From NCBI RefSeq assembly GCF_009653635.1, contig NZ_PPFD01000003.1:700955-764954 (forward strand): 64,000 nt of DNA, read 5' to 3'. Below, piece after piece: positions 8,765 to 17,075 of this stretch (position 1 is the stretch's first letter; the number at the start of each line of letters is the position of its first letter). A model generated the notes under the pieces. That model was not told the DNA's origin. It saw only the letters and a program-made list of their open reading frames with translations, and did not search any database. This DNA comes from Endozoicomonas sp. OPT23 (GTDB taxonomy: Bacteria > Pseudomonadota > Gammaproteobacteria > Pseudomonadales > Endozoicomonadaceae). Made by a program: the position numbers and the translations under genes.

Positions 8765-9823
8765 ATGAAAGCAACATTAACCCCACTATCTTTAGCTGTA
8801 TTGCTGGCTGCTGGCTCAGCTTATGCAAATGATGAAGCAACTATTTTCCAGCAGGGTTCCAATAATGACTCTGTGATTGCTCAAACAGCTACAGTCGATG
8901 CTCAAGCAACATCAAATCAGTACTACTTCAGTAATGATTCGGATATCCAGCAAACATCTGCGCAATCAGGAACGGTTGCCACTGTAACTCAATACGGTAA
9001 AAACACCTCCATCATTTCCCAAACAGGCACCAGCAACTCCACTGTTTCTGTAATACAGGACTTCAACAACAAATCAACCGTACGTCAGCAGGGCAGCACC
9101 AACAGCACTACGATTGAACAGGGTGACGGCCCTGGTCGTGCCAGCCAGAACAACACAAGCTGGGTGCGGCAAGCAGGTCAGGATAATACTCTGAATGTGA
9201 CTCAAGGAAACAGCTTCAACCGCGCTGGTGTTATTCAGGTTGGTCTCGGTGGTACAGCGACTATTGACCAGGCTGATGCCAACAGCTCTAGAGCGGCCTT
9301 ATTTCAAGCAGGCACTGAAAATACAGCAGTCCTGAGGCAATCAGGTGGATCAACCGGTTCAAATGTATTCGCTGTTCAGGGTGGTCAGTCCAACGTACTC
9401 CACACTAAACAAAATCAGTCGGATAACAGTAGAATCACTGTTGCACAGGGTTTTGGTGTCAACAACCAGGCTCAACTGATTCAATATCAAACAGATGGTT
9501 CAATCGCGACTGCAGCACAGTTTGGTAGTAATAACTACATAAACGTCCACCAGCGTGCAGGTGATAATAACTCTCTGTTCAGTGCCCAATATGGCAATGA
9601 CAACAATATATACGCCAGCAGCCGTGCAGGTGAAGGCGGTTACTCTCATGATGGCAGCATTGATTTCGGCACTCCGTATGGAGGTCAATCTGGCTCAAAT
9701 AACTACGCAGAAATTCTGCAGGTTCAGTCTTCCAACACTGTATACCTTGCTCAATCCGGAAATGACTCTGCTTATTCAACTCAGAATGGCACAAACAACA
9801 CTGCACGTTTTATTCAACAATAA
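8765..9823 (+). CDS. csgA: Major curlin-like amyloid subunit, CsgA-like
   Basis: This encodes a 352-residue secreted curlin-repeat protein, more than twice the length of E. coli CsgA (151). The ATG at 8765 is preferred over an upstream GTG because GGAGG at 8752-8756 precedes it and because it gives a clean signal peptide (MKATLTPLSLAVLLAAGSAYA). The mature part is a Gln/Asn/Ser/Thr-rich array of about two dozen irregular 10-13-residue strands with Q-x-G-x-x-N motifs. Strand spacing is looser than in the upstream CsgB-like protein, with Gly-rich insertions around residues 285-310. It probably builds the fibre body. No csgC follows. Confidence 0.85.
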   Translation: MKATLTPLSLAVLLAAGSAYANDEATIFQQGSNNDSVIAQTATVDAQATSNQYYFSNDSDIQQTSAQSGTVATVTQYGKNTSIISQTGTSNSTVSVIQDFNNKSTVRQQGSTNSTTIEQGDGPGRASQNNTSWVRQAGQDNTLNVTQGNSFNRAGVIQVGLGGTATIDQADANSSRAALFQAGTENTAVLRQSGGSTGSNVFAVQGGQSNVLHTKQNQSDNSRITVAQGFGVNNQAQLIQYQTDGSIATAAQFGSNNYINVHQRAGDNNSLFSAQYGNDNNIYASSRAGEGGYSHDGSIDFGTPYGGQSGSNNYAEILQVQSSNTVYLAQSGNDSAYSTQNGTNNTARFIQQ

Positions 9824-9851
9824 AGTGTAGAAAGGAGTTCTTTTCACCCTT

Positions 9852-9875
9852 GTTCCCACGCACCTGCGTGGGAAC
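9852..9875 (+). terminator. 11-bp perfect hairpin between csgA and rsuA
   Basis: GTTCCCACGCA (9852-9862) and TGCGTGGGAAC (9865-9875) are exact complements with a two-base centre. The site separates the convergent csgA and rsuA and can act for both. It shares GCGTGGGAAC with the hairpin at 857-891. Confidence 0.6.
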
Positions 9876-9877
9876 TT

Positions 9878-10567
9878 TCACCCTCTAATTTCTATTTCCG
9901 ATAATTCCCTATACCCACCTTCAACCAACCTATCATCCAACCGAATCCCCCCCATACTCTCCCGATGCAACCCCACCACCGGGTTCCTGAACCGCCCGAA
10001 CATTCTTTTAATCTGATGATAACGCCCTTCATAAATGGTCAACCTAACCAGATGACTGTTTAACTGCTCCAGCTCAGCCGGACTGGTGGTGATATCTTCA
10101 TAAGGAAAATAGATGCCTTCAGCAAAGAGCCTGGCTGTATCAGGGTCAATAGGATTGTCCGTTGTGACCAGATAAGTCTTTGGCTTCTTTAAATCAGGGT
10201 CCGTCATCCTTCGTGACCATTGGCCATCATTGGTCAAAAGCATCAGTCCGGAACTTGCACGATCAAGCCTGCCAGCAATATGCAGCTGTGAAGCCAGCTC
10301 AGCCGGAAGCAAGTCCATCACCGTTTTATGAACCGGGTCTGAAGTGGCACTGAGAATACCCACAGGTTTGTGCATCATTATATAGAGCGCTTTCTGCCCT
10401 TCCTGAATCAACTCGCCATCCACTTCAACCCTCACAAACTGGGAAATATCAATACTGCCATCACGTTCAACCTTACCGTCAGCCAGAACTTTGCCTTGAG
10501 CAAGCAAGGTCAAAGCATGACGACGGTTCCACATTGGATGTTGGCATAATAATCTGTCTAATCTCAT
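9878..10567 (-). CDS. rsuA: 16S rRNA pseudouridine(516) synthase
   Basis: RsuA converts U516 of 16S rRNA to pseudouridine during small-subunit assembly. The 229-residue product starts with an S4 RNA-binding domain (MRLDRLLCQ onward, about 1-60) and continues with the RsuA/RluB/E/F catalytic domain. The catalytic Asp lies in GRLDRASSGL, followed by LLTNDGQWSRRMTDP, KTYLVTTD and EGRYHQIKRMF. Length and motif order match E. coli RsuA (231 residues), closer than RluE or RluB, which differ around the catalytic loop. It is convergent with csgA and divergent from the RIO-kinase gene. Confidence 0.92.
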   Translation of the reverse strand: MRLDRLLCQHPMWNRRHALTLLAQGKVLADGKVERDGSIDISQFVRVEVDGELIQEGQKALYIMMHKPVGILSATSDPVHKTVMDLLPAELASQLHIAGRLDRASSGLMLLTNDGQWSRRMTDPDLKKPKTYLVTTDNPIDPDTARLFAEGIYFPYEDITTSPAELEQLNSHLVRLTIYEGRYHQIKRMFGRFRNPVVGLHRESMGGIRLDDRLVEGGYRELSEIEIRG

Positions 10568-10697
10568 GGCATAATTATCTCAGGATGCCCGACACCAATG
10601 AAGGAACTTTCGCGGTGTAGCTTTCTCAAACAGTCATAAATGACAAGTGGTGCATTTATTGCCTGACTTTTGTCTATGACTAATGTACAAGGACGCG

Positions 10698-11555
10698 ATG
10701 AAAACCCCAAAACGCATTCAACCACTTGTAGAAGCAGGTCTGGTTGACGAAGTTCTCCGCCGTTTGATGAGCGGAAAAGAAGCCGATGTCTTTGTTGTAC
10801 GTTGCGGTGACGAAATCCGCTGCGCCAAGGTTTATAAGGAAGCCGCCAAACGCAGCTTCAAGAAAGCCGCCCTTTATCAGGAAGGCCGCAAGGTTCGCAA
10901 CAGCCGCCGTGCCAGAGCCATGGAAAAAGGCTCCAAGTTCGGACGCAAGCAGCAGGAAGAAACCTGGCAAAGTGCCGAGGTCGATGCTCTGTTCAAACTG
11001 GCCAACGCCGGTGTAAGAGTGCCTCAGCCGCATATCTGTCTGGAAGGCGTGCTGCTGATGGAGCTGGTTACCGATGAAGACGGTGATGTTGCTTCAAGGC
11101 TCAGCGATGTTTCCATGTCTGAAGAACAGGCTCTGGAAGATCATGCTCTGGTGATGCATTACGTAAAACTGATGCTCTGTGCCGGACTCGTTCACGGTGA
11201 CTTGTCCGAGTTTAATGTTCTGGTCAATCAGGATGGTCCGGTCATTATCGACCTGCCTCAGGCCGTTGACGCAGCGGGCAACAACAATGCCCGCAGTATG
11301 CTGGAACGTGATATTGAAAACATGAATCACTACTACGGCCAGTTTGCTCCAGAGCTGCTCAATGCCCGTTACGCACAGGAAATGTGGCAACTGTTTGAAG
11401 ACGGTGAACTGACACCGGAAACAGAGCTGACCGGACAATTCAAAGTCGAAGAAGTGGCTGCAGACGTTGATTCCATTATGGAAGAAATCAAAGCCGCCAT
11501 GGAGGAGGAACAGGAACGTCTCGAACGAATCAAAGATGCAAATAATCCCGAGTGA
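10698..11555 (+). CDS. RIO1-family atypical serine protein kinase
   Basis: The 285-residue product is a bacterial RIO-type kinase like Pseudomonas PA4780. Visible features are the ATP-binding strand SGKEADVFVVRCG (about residue 25), the invariant Lys in CAKVYK, the catalytic loop VHGDLSEFNVLV, and the metal-binding Asp in IIDLPQAV. A C-terminal Glu-rich helix (EEIKAAMEEEQERLERIK) follows. The ATG at 10698 is chosen over one at 10683 because AAGGA (10689-10693) precedes it at a normal distance. The cellular substrate is unknown. A GC-rich terminator follows the stop. Confidence 0.9.
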   Translation: MKTPKRIQPLVEAGLVDEVLRRLMSGKEADVFVVRCGDEIRCAKVYKEAAKRSFKKAALYQEGRKVRNSRRARAMEKGSKFGRKQQEETWQSAEVDALFKLANAGVRVPQPHICLEGVLLMELVTDEDGDVASRLSDVSMSEEQALEDHALVMHYVKLMLCAGLVHGDLSEFNVLVNQDGPVIIDLPQAVDAAGNNNARSMLERDIENMNHYYGQFAPELLNARYAQEMWQLFEDGELTPETELTGQFKVEEVAADVDSIMEEIKAAMEEEQERLERIKDANNPE

Positions 11556-11590
11556 TCAATCTCTAATTATTAACCTCTTTTAAATAATCT

Positions 11591-11619
11591 GTGCAGGCCT
11601 TGTTTTATCAGGCCTGCAC
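11591..11619 (+). terminator. Terminator after the RIO-kinase gene
   Basis: GTGCAGGCCT (11591-11600) pairs with AGGCCTGCAC (11610-11619) across a T-rich loop. It lies 35 bases after the kinase stop. Confidence 0.65.
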
Positions 11620-11922
11620 GATCCAATACCCCATCAGCCCAGCCACCTCCTGATAAATAATGTTCACTTTACGACAGTTGTTGATAGTAAAAAGGACATA
11701 AACTCCACGATTTTATACCTATTTGATCGTACGCTGACTTTTTATAGTCACTCCATACCAAGATTCACCAGAATACTTTTAATTGATTCGGTGTCGTTTT
11801 AAGTGTGTGGACACACGCAGCGAACATACGTGCAGTCATTACCCGCCTGTGACGGGTAATGACAAAGTGGCTTCGTATCTCCATATATTTAATCAGCGAT
11901 GCCAATCTGACCGGAGTGACCC
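11620..11922. other. Non-coding stretch upstream of the xylA pseudogene
   Basis: About 300 bp hold no convincing gene. A hairpin, GTCATTACCCG (11835-11845) against CGGGTAATGAC (11853-11863), lies 60 bp before the xylA start, and a TGTCGTTTTAA word is at 11792-11802. These are probably leftover control sequences of the dead gene. Confidence 0.4.
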
Positions 11923-12931
11923 ATGTCCGAATTCTTCAAAGGTATCAGCAAGATCCAGTACGAAGCCCTGAGTCCAGAAATCCTCTGGCGTTCAAAACTT
12001 ACGACCCAAGCAAGGTTATCCTGGGTAAGACCATGGCCGAGCACCTGCGTTTTGCAGCCTGCTACTGGCACTACTTCTGCTGGACCGGGTCTGACGTATT
12101 CGGTGCCGGCACAATGGTTCGCCCATGGCATCAGGCAGGTAGCGAGCTGGAAATGGCGACGATGAAAGCGGACGTTGCTCCTGAAGGCAAGTCCATTAAG
12201 GAATACATCAACAACTTTGCGACCATGGTTGATGTTCTGGAACGCAAGCAGGAAGAAACCGGCCTGAAACTACTGTGGGGTACTGCCAACGCATTCTCTA
12301 ACCCACGTTACATGTCCGGTGCTGCAATCAATCCTAACCCTGAAGTATTCACCTGCACGGCTACCCAGGTGTTCAATGCCATGAACGCTACCAATCGTCT
12401 TGGCGGCGAAAACTACGTTCTGTGGGGCGGTCGTGAAGGTTACGAGACTCTGCTGAACACCGACCTGCGTCGTGAACGTCAGCAGCTGGGCCGTTTCATG
12501 CAAATGGTTGTTGAGCACAAGCACAAGATCGGTTTTGAAGGTTCTATCCTGATTGAGCCTAAGCCACAGGAGCCTACCAAGCACCAGTACGACTACGACA
12601 CTGCTACTGTATTCGGTTTCCTGAAAGAGTTCGATCTGGAAAAAGAGATCCAGATTAACGTCGAAGCTAACCATGCGACTCTCGCTGGTCACAGCTTCCA
12701 CCACGAAGTAGCGACTGCAACTTCTCTGGGTATTTTCGGTTCCATCGACGCCAACCGTGGCGACGCTCAGCTGGGTTAGGGCGCTGACATGGGTCAGAAG
12801 ATCCTGAAAGACGAAATGTCTCTGGAAGACGTGGCTAACACCGCTGTTGCTGACGAGTTCAGTCCAAAGCTGATCTCCGGTCTCAGGAACTGCTGGAAAA
12901 CGAAGTGAACAATGTGATCTTTAATCGTTAA
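11923..12931 (+). pseudogene. xylA: Xylose isomerase pseudogene with frameshifts and deletions
   Basis: XylA converts D-xylose to D-xylulose. The original gene started at 11923 ([14 protein letters not shown]). One base is missing near 11965, which shifts the frame; after that the sequence reads [14 protein letters not shown] and on through [46 protein letters not shown] and [15 protein letters not shown]. About 20 residues, including the catalytic-His region, are missing in frame after KADVA (near 12180). After [10 protein letters not shown] the frame hits TAG at 12777, exactly where a deletion of roughly 85 codons joins to the C-terminal part (MGQKILKDEMSLEDVA). A further one-base loss near 12881 shifts the last codons, which would read QELLENEVNNVIFNR. 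The gene cannot make active enzyme. No other xylose genes are in the window. Confidence 0.92.
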
Positions 12932-13080
12932 TTTTTAATTAGCCTTGTGTCACTCTTATTGGGTTTCACTTCGTTTAACTCCAACCTACGATAGTAGACT
13001 GCGATTTGAACCGCTTTTCATCTATACTCTCCTGCAATCATTTAATCTTTTCTTTCTGCCTCTTTTATTTCCGGAATCCC

Positions 13081-13605
13081 ATGATTGCCAACGATGTATT
13101 GCGTCGCCTGCGTTTTGCACTGAACCTTAACGATCAGCAGATGGTCAAGATTTTCAAACTGGCCGAGTTCACTATTACCCCTGATTATCTGGTCAATATC
13201 ATGCGCAAGGAAGAAGAAGAAGGTTATATCCTCTGCCGTGACGATGTTCTTTCCCGCTTTCTGGATGGCTTTATCATCCATTGTCGCGGTGTTCAGGAAG
13301 GCCGAAAGCCCGAATATCTGCCAAAAAACGAATTACTGTCCAAGAATGAAGTGCTGCGTAAAATCAGAATCGCTCTTGAGCTGAAAGACACTGATATTAT
13401 CGACATGATGAAACTGGCTGAATTTGAAGTTTCTAAAACAGAGTTGTCTGCCATATTCAGAAGACGCGGCCACAGAAATTACAAAGAGTGTGGCAACCAG
13501 TTTCTGAGAAACTTTATCTCCGGGCTGACTAAAAGAAATCGTCCGAACCTGCCTGCCAGAAAAGTAAATACTGCGAAGCAATCAACCGATAAAGCTAAGA
13601 AATAA
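13081..13605 (+). CDS. DUF1456 family protein, YehS-like
   Basis: The 174-residue product is a conserved protein of unknown function resembling E. coli YehS. It consists of two copies of the same roughly 65-residue helical domain: NDVLRRLRFALNLNDQQMV at the start and NEVLRKIRIALELKDTDII from about residue 87. The second ends in HRNYKECGNQFLRNFISGL, the family signature. The C-terminus is a basic Lys/Ala/Thr tail of about 20 residues, longer than in YehS and possibly nucleic-acid binding. The ATG at 13081 is preferred to an upstream one at 13006 because it matches the family N-terminus. Confidence 0.85.
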   Translation: MIANDVLRRLRFALNLNDQQMVKIFKLAEFTITPDYLVNIMRKEEEEGYILCRDDVLSRFLDGFIIHCRGVQEGRKPEYLPKNELLSKNEVLRKIRIALELKDTDIIDMMKLAEFEVSKTELSAIFRRRGHRNYKECGNQFLRNFISGLTKRNRPNLPARKVNTAKQSTDKAKK

Positions 13606-13637
13606 CTCAGCAGATAAACCCCACCCGCTTTTGTTCG

Positions 13638-13669
13638 ACTGTTGTCGTTTTTGTAAAACTGACAACAGT
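13638..13669 (+). terminator. Hairpin after the yehS-like gene
   Basis: ACTGTTGTC (13638-13646) pairs with GACAACAGT (13661-13669), with a T-rich loop. It sits 32 bases after the stop. Confidence 0.5.
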
Positions 13670-13813
13670 ATTGGACAAAGATTGAATCGTTATGTGCATG
13701 GCTGTTAGTAAGTATTCTTCCTATATTGAGCCTGACAAAAAATTCAGGCGCGTGACTCATTTTTTAACTATGAATCACGAGAAAGATTCAAAGAAATTCC
13801 CGGAGAGTTTGCT

Positions 13814-14329
13814 GTGTATCTGGCTTACTGCAAAAAAGAAATCAAGATTAACGTAATTTTGAACTTGCTGATCAATGGCGCTATTGGTTGGTTTATGTTT
13901 GCATCTATGGACGCTATTCCACTGACAGGTGAGGGGGATACAGTTGCTTTTGATCTGGGGCTGGGTACATTTTTTGTTACTTTCTTTGTTTGCTTCTTCA
14001 CCATGTTTAACATTCAACAGGCTCTGAAGAAAAACTCCCAAACCGGTCACCTCTGGGAAGAAGGCACTATCAGTTACAAACTGGCTTCCATGCTGCCAGC
14101 CACCAAGGCCAAGCTGGTAACACTGTGGCTGGTTGTTGCTTTTACCCTGTTTTATGCGCCAAGCCTTCTGGTTGTTGAGCACTTTATGGACGGAGCCATG
14201 GGTGGTGTCGTTTATACTGTTTACAAAACTCTATACTGCACCGTTCTCGCTTACCTGATTGCTTTCTCTGCCTCTCGTGTAGCGGTTGCTGACCACACAG
14301 CAATGAATACAGTTACAGCCACCGCCTGA
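13814..14329 (+). CDS. Integral membrane protein of unknown function, four helices
   Basis: The 171-residue product has four strongly hydrophobic segments at about residues 12-32, 46-66, 100-122 and 130-155, with short loops between them. I do not recognise the family; the layout resembles small DUF2798-like membrane proteins but no diagnostic motif is visible. The start is taken as GTG at 13814, with GGAGAG (13802-13807) six bases upstream; no in-frame ATG precedes it. A second, frameshifted gene of similar hydrophobic design follows at 14543. The stop codon runs directly into an 8-bp tandem repeat. Confidence 0.65.
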   Translation: MYLAYCKKEIKINVILNLLINGAIGWFMFASMDAIPLTGEGDTVAFDLGLGTFFVTFFVCFFTMFNIQQALKKNSQTGHLWEEGTISYKLASMLPATKAKLVTLWLVVAFTLFYAPSLLVVEHFMDGAMGGVVYTVYKTLYCTVLAYLIAFSASRVAVADHTAMNTVTATA

Positions 14330-14402
14330 TTGCCTAATTGCTTGATTGCTTGATTGCTTGATTGCTTGATTGCTTGATTGCTTGATTGCTTGATTGCTTG
14401 AT
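14325..14402 (+). repeat. 8-bp tandem repeat (CTTGATTG)n
   Basis: Seven exact copies of CTTGATTG plus a partial one run from 14341 to 14402. Two degenerate units (CCTGATTG, CCTAATTG) precede them and overlap the end of the membrane-protein gene, whose TGA is at 14327-14329. Copy number is likely to vary by slipped-strand replication. Confidence 0.9.
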
Positions 14403-14542
14403 AAGACACGGAGCAACAGTTCTGTGTCTGTCCCTGCCTCGTTTTACTCTAATAAAAACACAAATAAGCATAGAAACTGCTGATATCGACATATTAGTGG
14501 CACAAAAAGCTTCATATAGTATCCCCTCAACTCTGGCGATAT

Positions 14543-14900
14543 ATGACCGGCTTTGAAGGTGCGTTAGAGAGCGGGCTATATAAGTTTTGTAGAAAAAATT
14601 GAATACGTTGTTTCGACCAAAAACCCCACACTGGTCGGTGCCCGCATCTACAACCTGATTGCGCGCAGCATGTTCATTAACACAGTTCTGGCCGGTTTCT
14701 TCTCATGGATGGCTTTCAGCAGTGATATCAGCTGGGGTGGCCTGATCGTAGACTTCCTGATTACAAATATCTTTCTGACCTACTTTCTTGTTGTTGGCTC
14801 CCGCTCTGATCTACGCGGCTGGACTAAAAAGATGGGCATCGAAAAAGTTAAGTTCGACCCTGTTGCTCACAAGAAATATAAGCCATATATCAAGAATTAG
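14543..14900 (+). pseudogene. Frameshifted small membrane protein gene
   Basis: An ATG at 14543 opens MTGFEGALESGLYKFCRK and stops at 14600. Removing one A from the run of six at 14593-14598 would join it smoothly to IEYVVSTKNPTLVGARIYNLI and then to two hydrophobic segments (MFINTVLAGFFSWMAF and IVDFLITNIFLTYFLVV), ending in a basic tail at 14900. The repaired product would be about 118 residues. The design resembles the first half of the membrane protein just upstream. The gene is broken as written; a sequencing error in the A-run would also explain it. An ATG at 14670 could express only the last 76 residues. Confidence 0.6.
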
Positions 14901-15011
14901 CCTGTAGGGCCAGTCTCTTGGCCTGTCATTCTTTGGTTTATCGTAACCAGGGTCAGGGAAAAAAGGTTTGATAAGTTTCCACTCATCATCAGTCAAATAT
15001 GAGGGATACAT
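14895..15011 (-). mobile_element. IS5-type transposase N-terminal remnant
   Basis: Reading from 15011 on the minus strand gives MYPSYLTDDEWKLIKPFF and then DRPRDWPYRLILD. This is the standard opening of IS5-family (IS1031/IS427-like) transposases. The similarity ends after about 40 codons, where it meets the end of the frameshifted membrane gene. No terminal inverted repeats or DDE domain are present, so only a scrap of the element remains. Confidence 0.65.
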
Positions 15012-15089
15012 AATATTCCCCTCGTAGCAGGTGATGAGGAATATTTAGCTCAAACCTGTAAATTCTTTCATGTTAGTGGCTGATCACTT

Positions 15090-15497
15090 TTGAAACCGTC
15101 TCTAAAAGAAAACAGGTATGACCGTCATGATGGCTATAAAGAACTGTCATCAAGAACAAAACTTAAGGATATCCCTCTGTACTGTCTTCTTCATGGAACT
15201 GAAACTGCTCTCAGACTTATTGAGCTCGATGTGTCGACGCTTCAAGCAGGCTTTGAAAAAATATCATATTCCTTGAGTCAATATGAGGGCGAAACACGGA
15301 CACTGTGTAAGGCGCTAAAACTCGGAAAATACAACCCGAGCAGACTACTCATATTCAAGAAAAAGTTAACTGCGGATCTGTTAAATACAGAGGGACAGAT
15401 GATTATAAACCCTGAGCATTCAGACCGAGGACAACTACAGGCAACAGCACAGCATTTAGGTTTTTTACTAAGCCTTATCGAAGCATGCAAGGTGTAA
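15090..15497 (+). CDS. Hypothetical protein, 135 residues
   Basis: I do not recognise this protein. It is soluble, basic at the N-terminus (KENRYDRHDGYKELSSRTKLK) and mostly helical, with a Leu-rich C-terminus (HLGFLLSLIEACKV). No signal peptide or membrane helix is visible. The only plausible start is TTG at 15090, without a ribosome site, and a stop lies nine bases upstream, so the gene could be a 5'-truncated remnant next to the transposase scrap. A strong terminator follows. Confidence 0.45.
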   Translation: MKPSLKENRYDRHDGYKELSSRTKLKDIPLYCLLHGTETALRLIELDVSTLQAGFEKISYSLSQYEGETRTLCKALKLGKYNPSRLLIFKKKLTADLLNTEGQMIINPEHSDRGQLQATAQHLGFLLSLIEACKV

Positions 15498-15508
15498 CCT
15501 TATTTAAT

Positions 15509-15534
15509 GAGAGCGATGCTGTTGCATCGCTCTC
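15509..15534 (+). terminator. Bidirectional terminator before fdhA
   Basis: GAGAGCGATGC (15509-15519) and GCATCGCTCTC (15524-15534) form a perfect 11-bp stem with a TGTT loop. It lies between the convergent hypothetical gene and fdhA. Confidence 0.75.
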
Positions 15535-15540
15535 GATTAA

Positions 15541-16737
15541 TCAGACAGTACAGGAACCATGCGGATCAATAACAAACTTCTTGGCTGCTCCGCCATCAAA
15601 GTCCGCATAACCTTCTGGTGCACTGTCCAGTGAAATAACCTGAACGTTTACCGCCTTGGCAATATCAATCTTGTCGAACAGAATCGCCTGCATCAGGTTA
15701 CGGTGATATTTCATAACCGGACACTGACCCGTATGAAAAGAATGTGATTTCGCCCAACCAAGACCAAAGCGCATGCTGAGAGCACCCACTCTGGCAGCCT
15801 CATCCATAGCACCCGGATCTTCAGTCACATAAAGGCCTGGAATACCTATGCTGCCACCAGCTCTGGTTACCTGCATCGCAGAGTTAAGAACCGTTGCCGG
15901 AGCTTCCTGATTATGATTACAACCGCAACCGTGCGCTTCGAAGCCTACACAGTCGACGAAAGCATCCACTTCACGTTCACCCAGAATCTCTTCCAGCTTA
16001 TCTTCCATGGAACCATCTTCACGAAGATCAATGGTTTCACAGCCAAAGCTGCGGGCCTGAGCCAGGCGATCTTCAATCATGTCGCCCACAATAACGCAGG
16101 CAGCACCAAGTAACTGGGCTGAAGCGGCTGCAGCCAGACCAACCGGGCCTGCACCGGCAATATAAACAGTTGAACCAGGCTTAACCCCAGCAGTTACACA
16201 ACCGTGGAAGCCTGTCGGGAAAATATCAGACAGCAGGGTAAGGTCCCTGATCTTTTCAATAGCCTGATCGGCATCCGGGAACTTCAGCAAATTGAAGTCT
16301 GCATACGGCACCATGACATACTCAGCCTGACCTCCAACCCAGCCGCCCATATCAACATAACCATAAGCTGCACCCGGACGAGCAGGGTTAACATTGAGGC
16401 AGATCCCGGTTTTGCCTTCTTTACAGTTACGGCAACGACCGCAGGCGATGTTGAAAGGTACAGAGACAATATCGCCGACGTTCAGAAACTCAACATCGCT
16501 GCCTTTTTCAAGAATAACACCGGTAATTTCATGACCCAGAACGAGGCCTTCGGACGCTGTTGTTCTACCGCGAACCATATGCTGGTCACTACCACAGATG
16601 TTGGTAGTAATAACTTTCAGAATAACGCCGTGATCACATTTTCTGTTGCCCAGAGCCAACTCAGGAAAGGCTATGGACTCAACGGCAACATTACCCGCCC
16701 CCTTATAAACGACACCACGATTCGAGTGGTCACACAT
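15541..16737 (-). CDS. fdhA: Glutathione-independent formaldehyde dehydrogenase
   Basis: FdhA oxidises formaldehyde to formate with tightly bound NAD. The 398-residue product is a zinc-dependent medium-chain dehydrogenase almost identical in length to Pseudomonas putida FdhA. Catalytic zinc ligands lie in NICGSDQHMV and the GHE motif; structural-zinc cysteines are in CGRCRNCKEGKTGIC; the NAD-binding loop is GAGPVGLAAA near residue 180. The insertion rich in Gly and Cys (HGCGCNHNQEA) is typical of this subfamily. In P. aeruginosa the same gene follows soxBDAG-purU; here it stands apart, divergent from the gbdR-like regulator. It removes the formaldehyde released by demethylation of betaine derivatives. 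Confidence 0.95.
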   Translation of the reverse strand: MCDHSNRGVVYKGAGNVAVESIAFPELALGNRKCDHGVILKVITTNICGSDQHMVRGRTTASEGLVLGHEITGVILEKGSDVEFLNVGDIVSVPFNIACGRCRNCKEGKTGICLNVNPARPGAAYGYVDMGGWVGGQAEYVMVPYADFNLLKFPDADQAIEKIRDLTLLSDIFPTGFHGCVTAGVKPGSTVYIAGAGPVGLAAAASAQLLGAACVIVGDMIEDRLAQARSFGCETIDLREDGSMEDKLEEILGEREVDAFVDCVGFEAHGCGCNHNQEAPATVLNSAMQVTRAGGSIGIPGLYVTEDPGAMDEAARVGALSMRFGLGWAKSHSFHTGQCPVMKYHRNLMQAILFDKIDIAKAVNVQVISLDSAPEGYADFDGGAAKKFVIDPHGSCTV

Positions 16738-17075
16738 GACTGATGCTCCAGATTTATTATTTTAGTAATCAGCATTCAATCCCCGGCTGAGAGGCCCGGT
16801 TTTTATTGAAAGCACACTCGAAAGTACTGGCAGCAGGACTCTTCAGAATGACTAAAAAAGGCAGCAACTTGATTAAAAACGACATATAAAAAGTTACCAA
16901 ACGGGAAGTTATGTAAATCCATATTCATTTATTGATCGAATATGTTTGTGCAGATATTATCCAGAAATGGCCATCAGGCCGTGCAAGTTACTAAGTAAAA
17001 TAATAATAAACAAAAGCAGTATTTCTCATGCTTCGCCAGCGCCAGTGCGGAGTATTTGAGGAGGAAAATAATAAA
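16738..17075. promoter_or_regulatory. Divergent control region fdhA / gbdR with TGTCGT site
   Basis: This 338-bp region separates the divergent fdhA and regulator genes. Reading toward fdhA it holds TGTCGTTTTTAA (16873-16884), a word also found before the formate dehydrogenase operon. A purine-rich ribosome site GAGGAGGA (17058-17065) precedes the regulator. Confidence 0.4.

Noticed and set aside
14325-14402. Possible CRISPR array
   Set aside because: The repeats are direct 8-bp units without spacers and no cas genes are nearby.
14231-14416. Minus-strand frame rich in SSNQAIKQ repeats
   Set aside because: Its content is only the translation of the 8-bp tandem repeat; no start signal or conserved part supports a gene.
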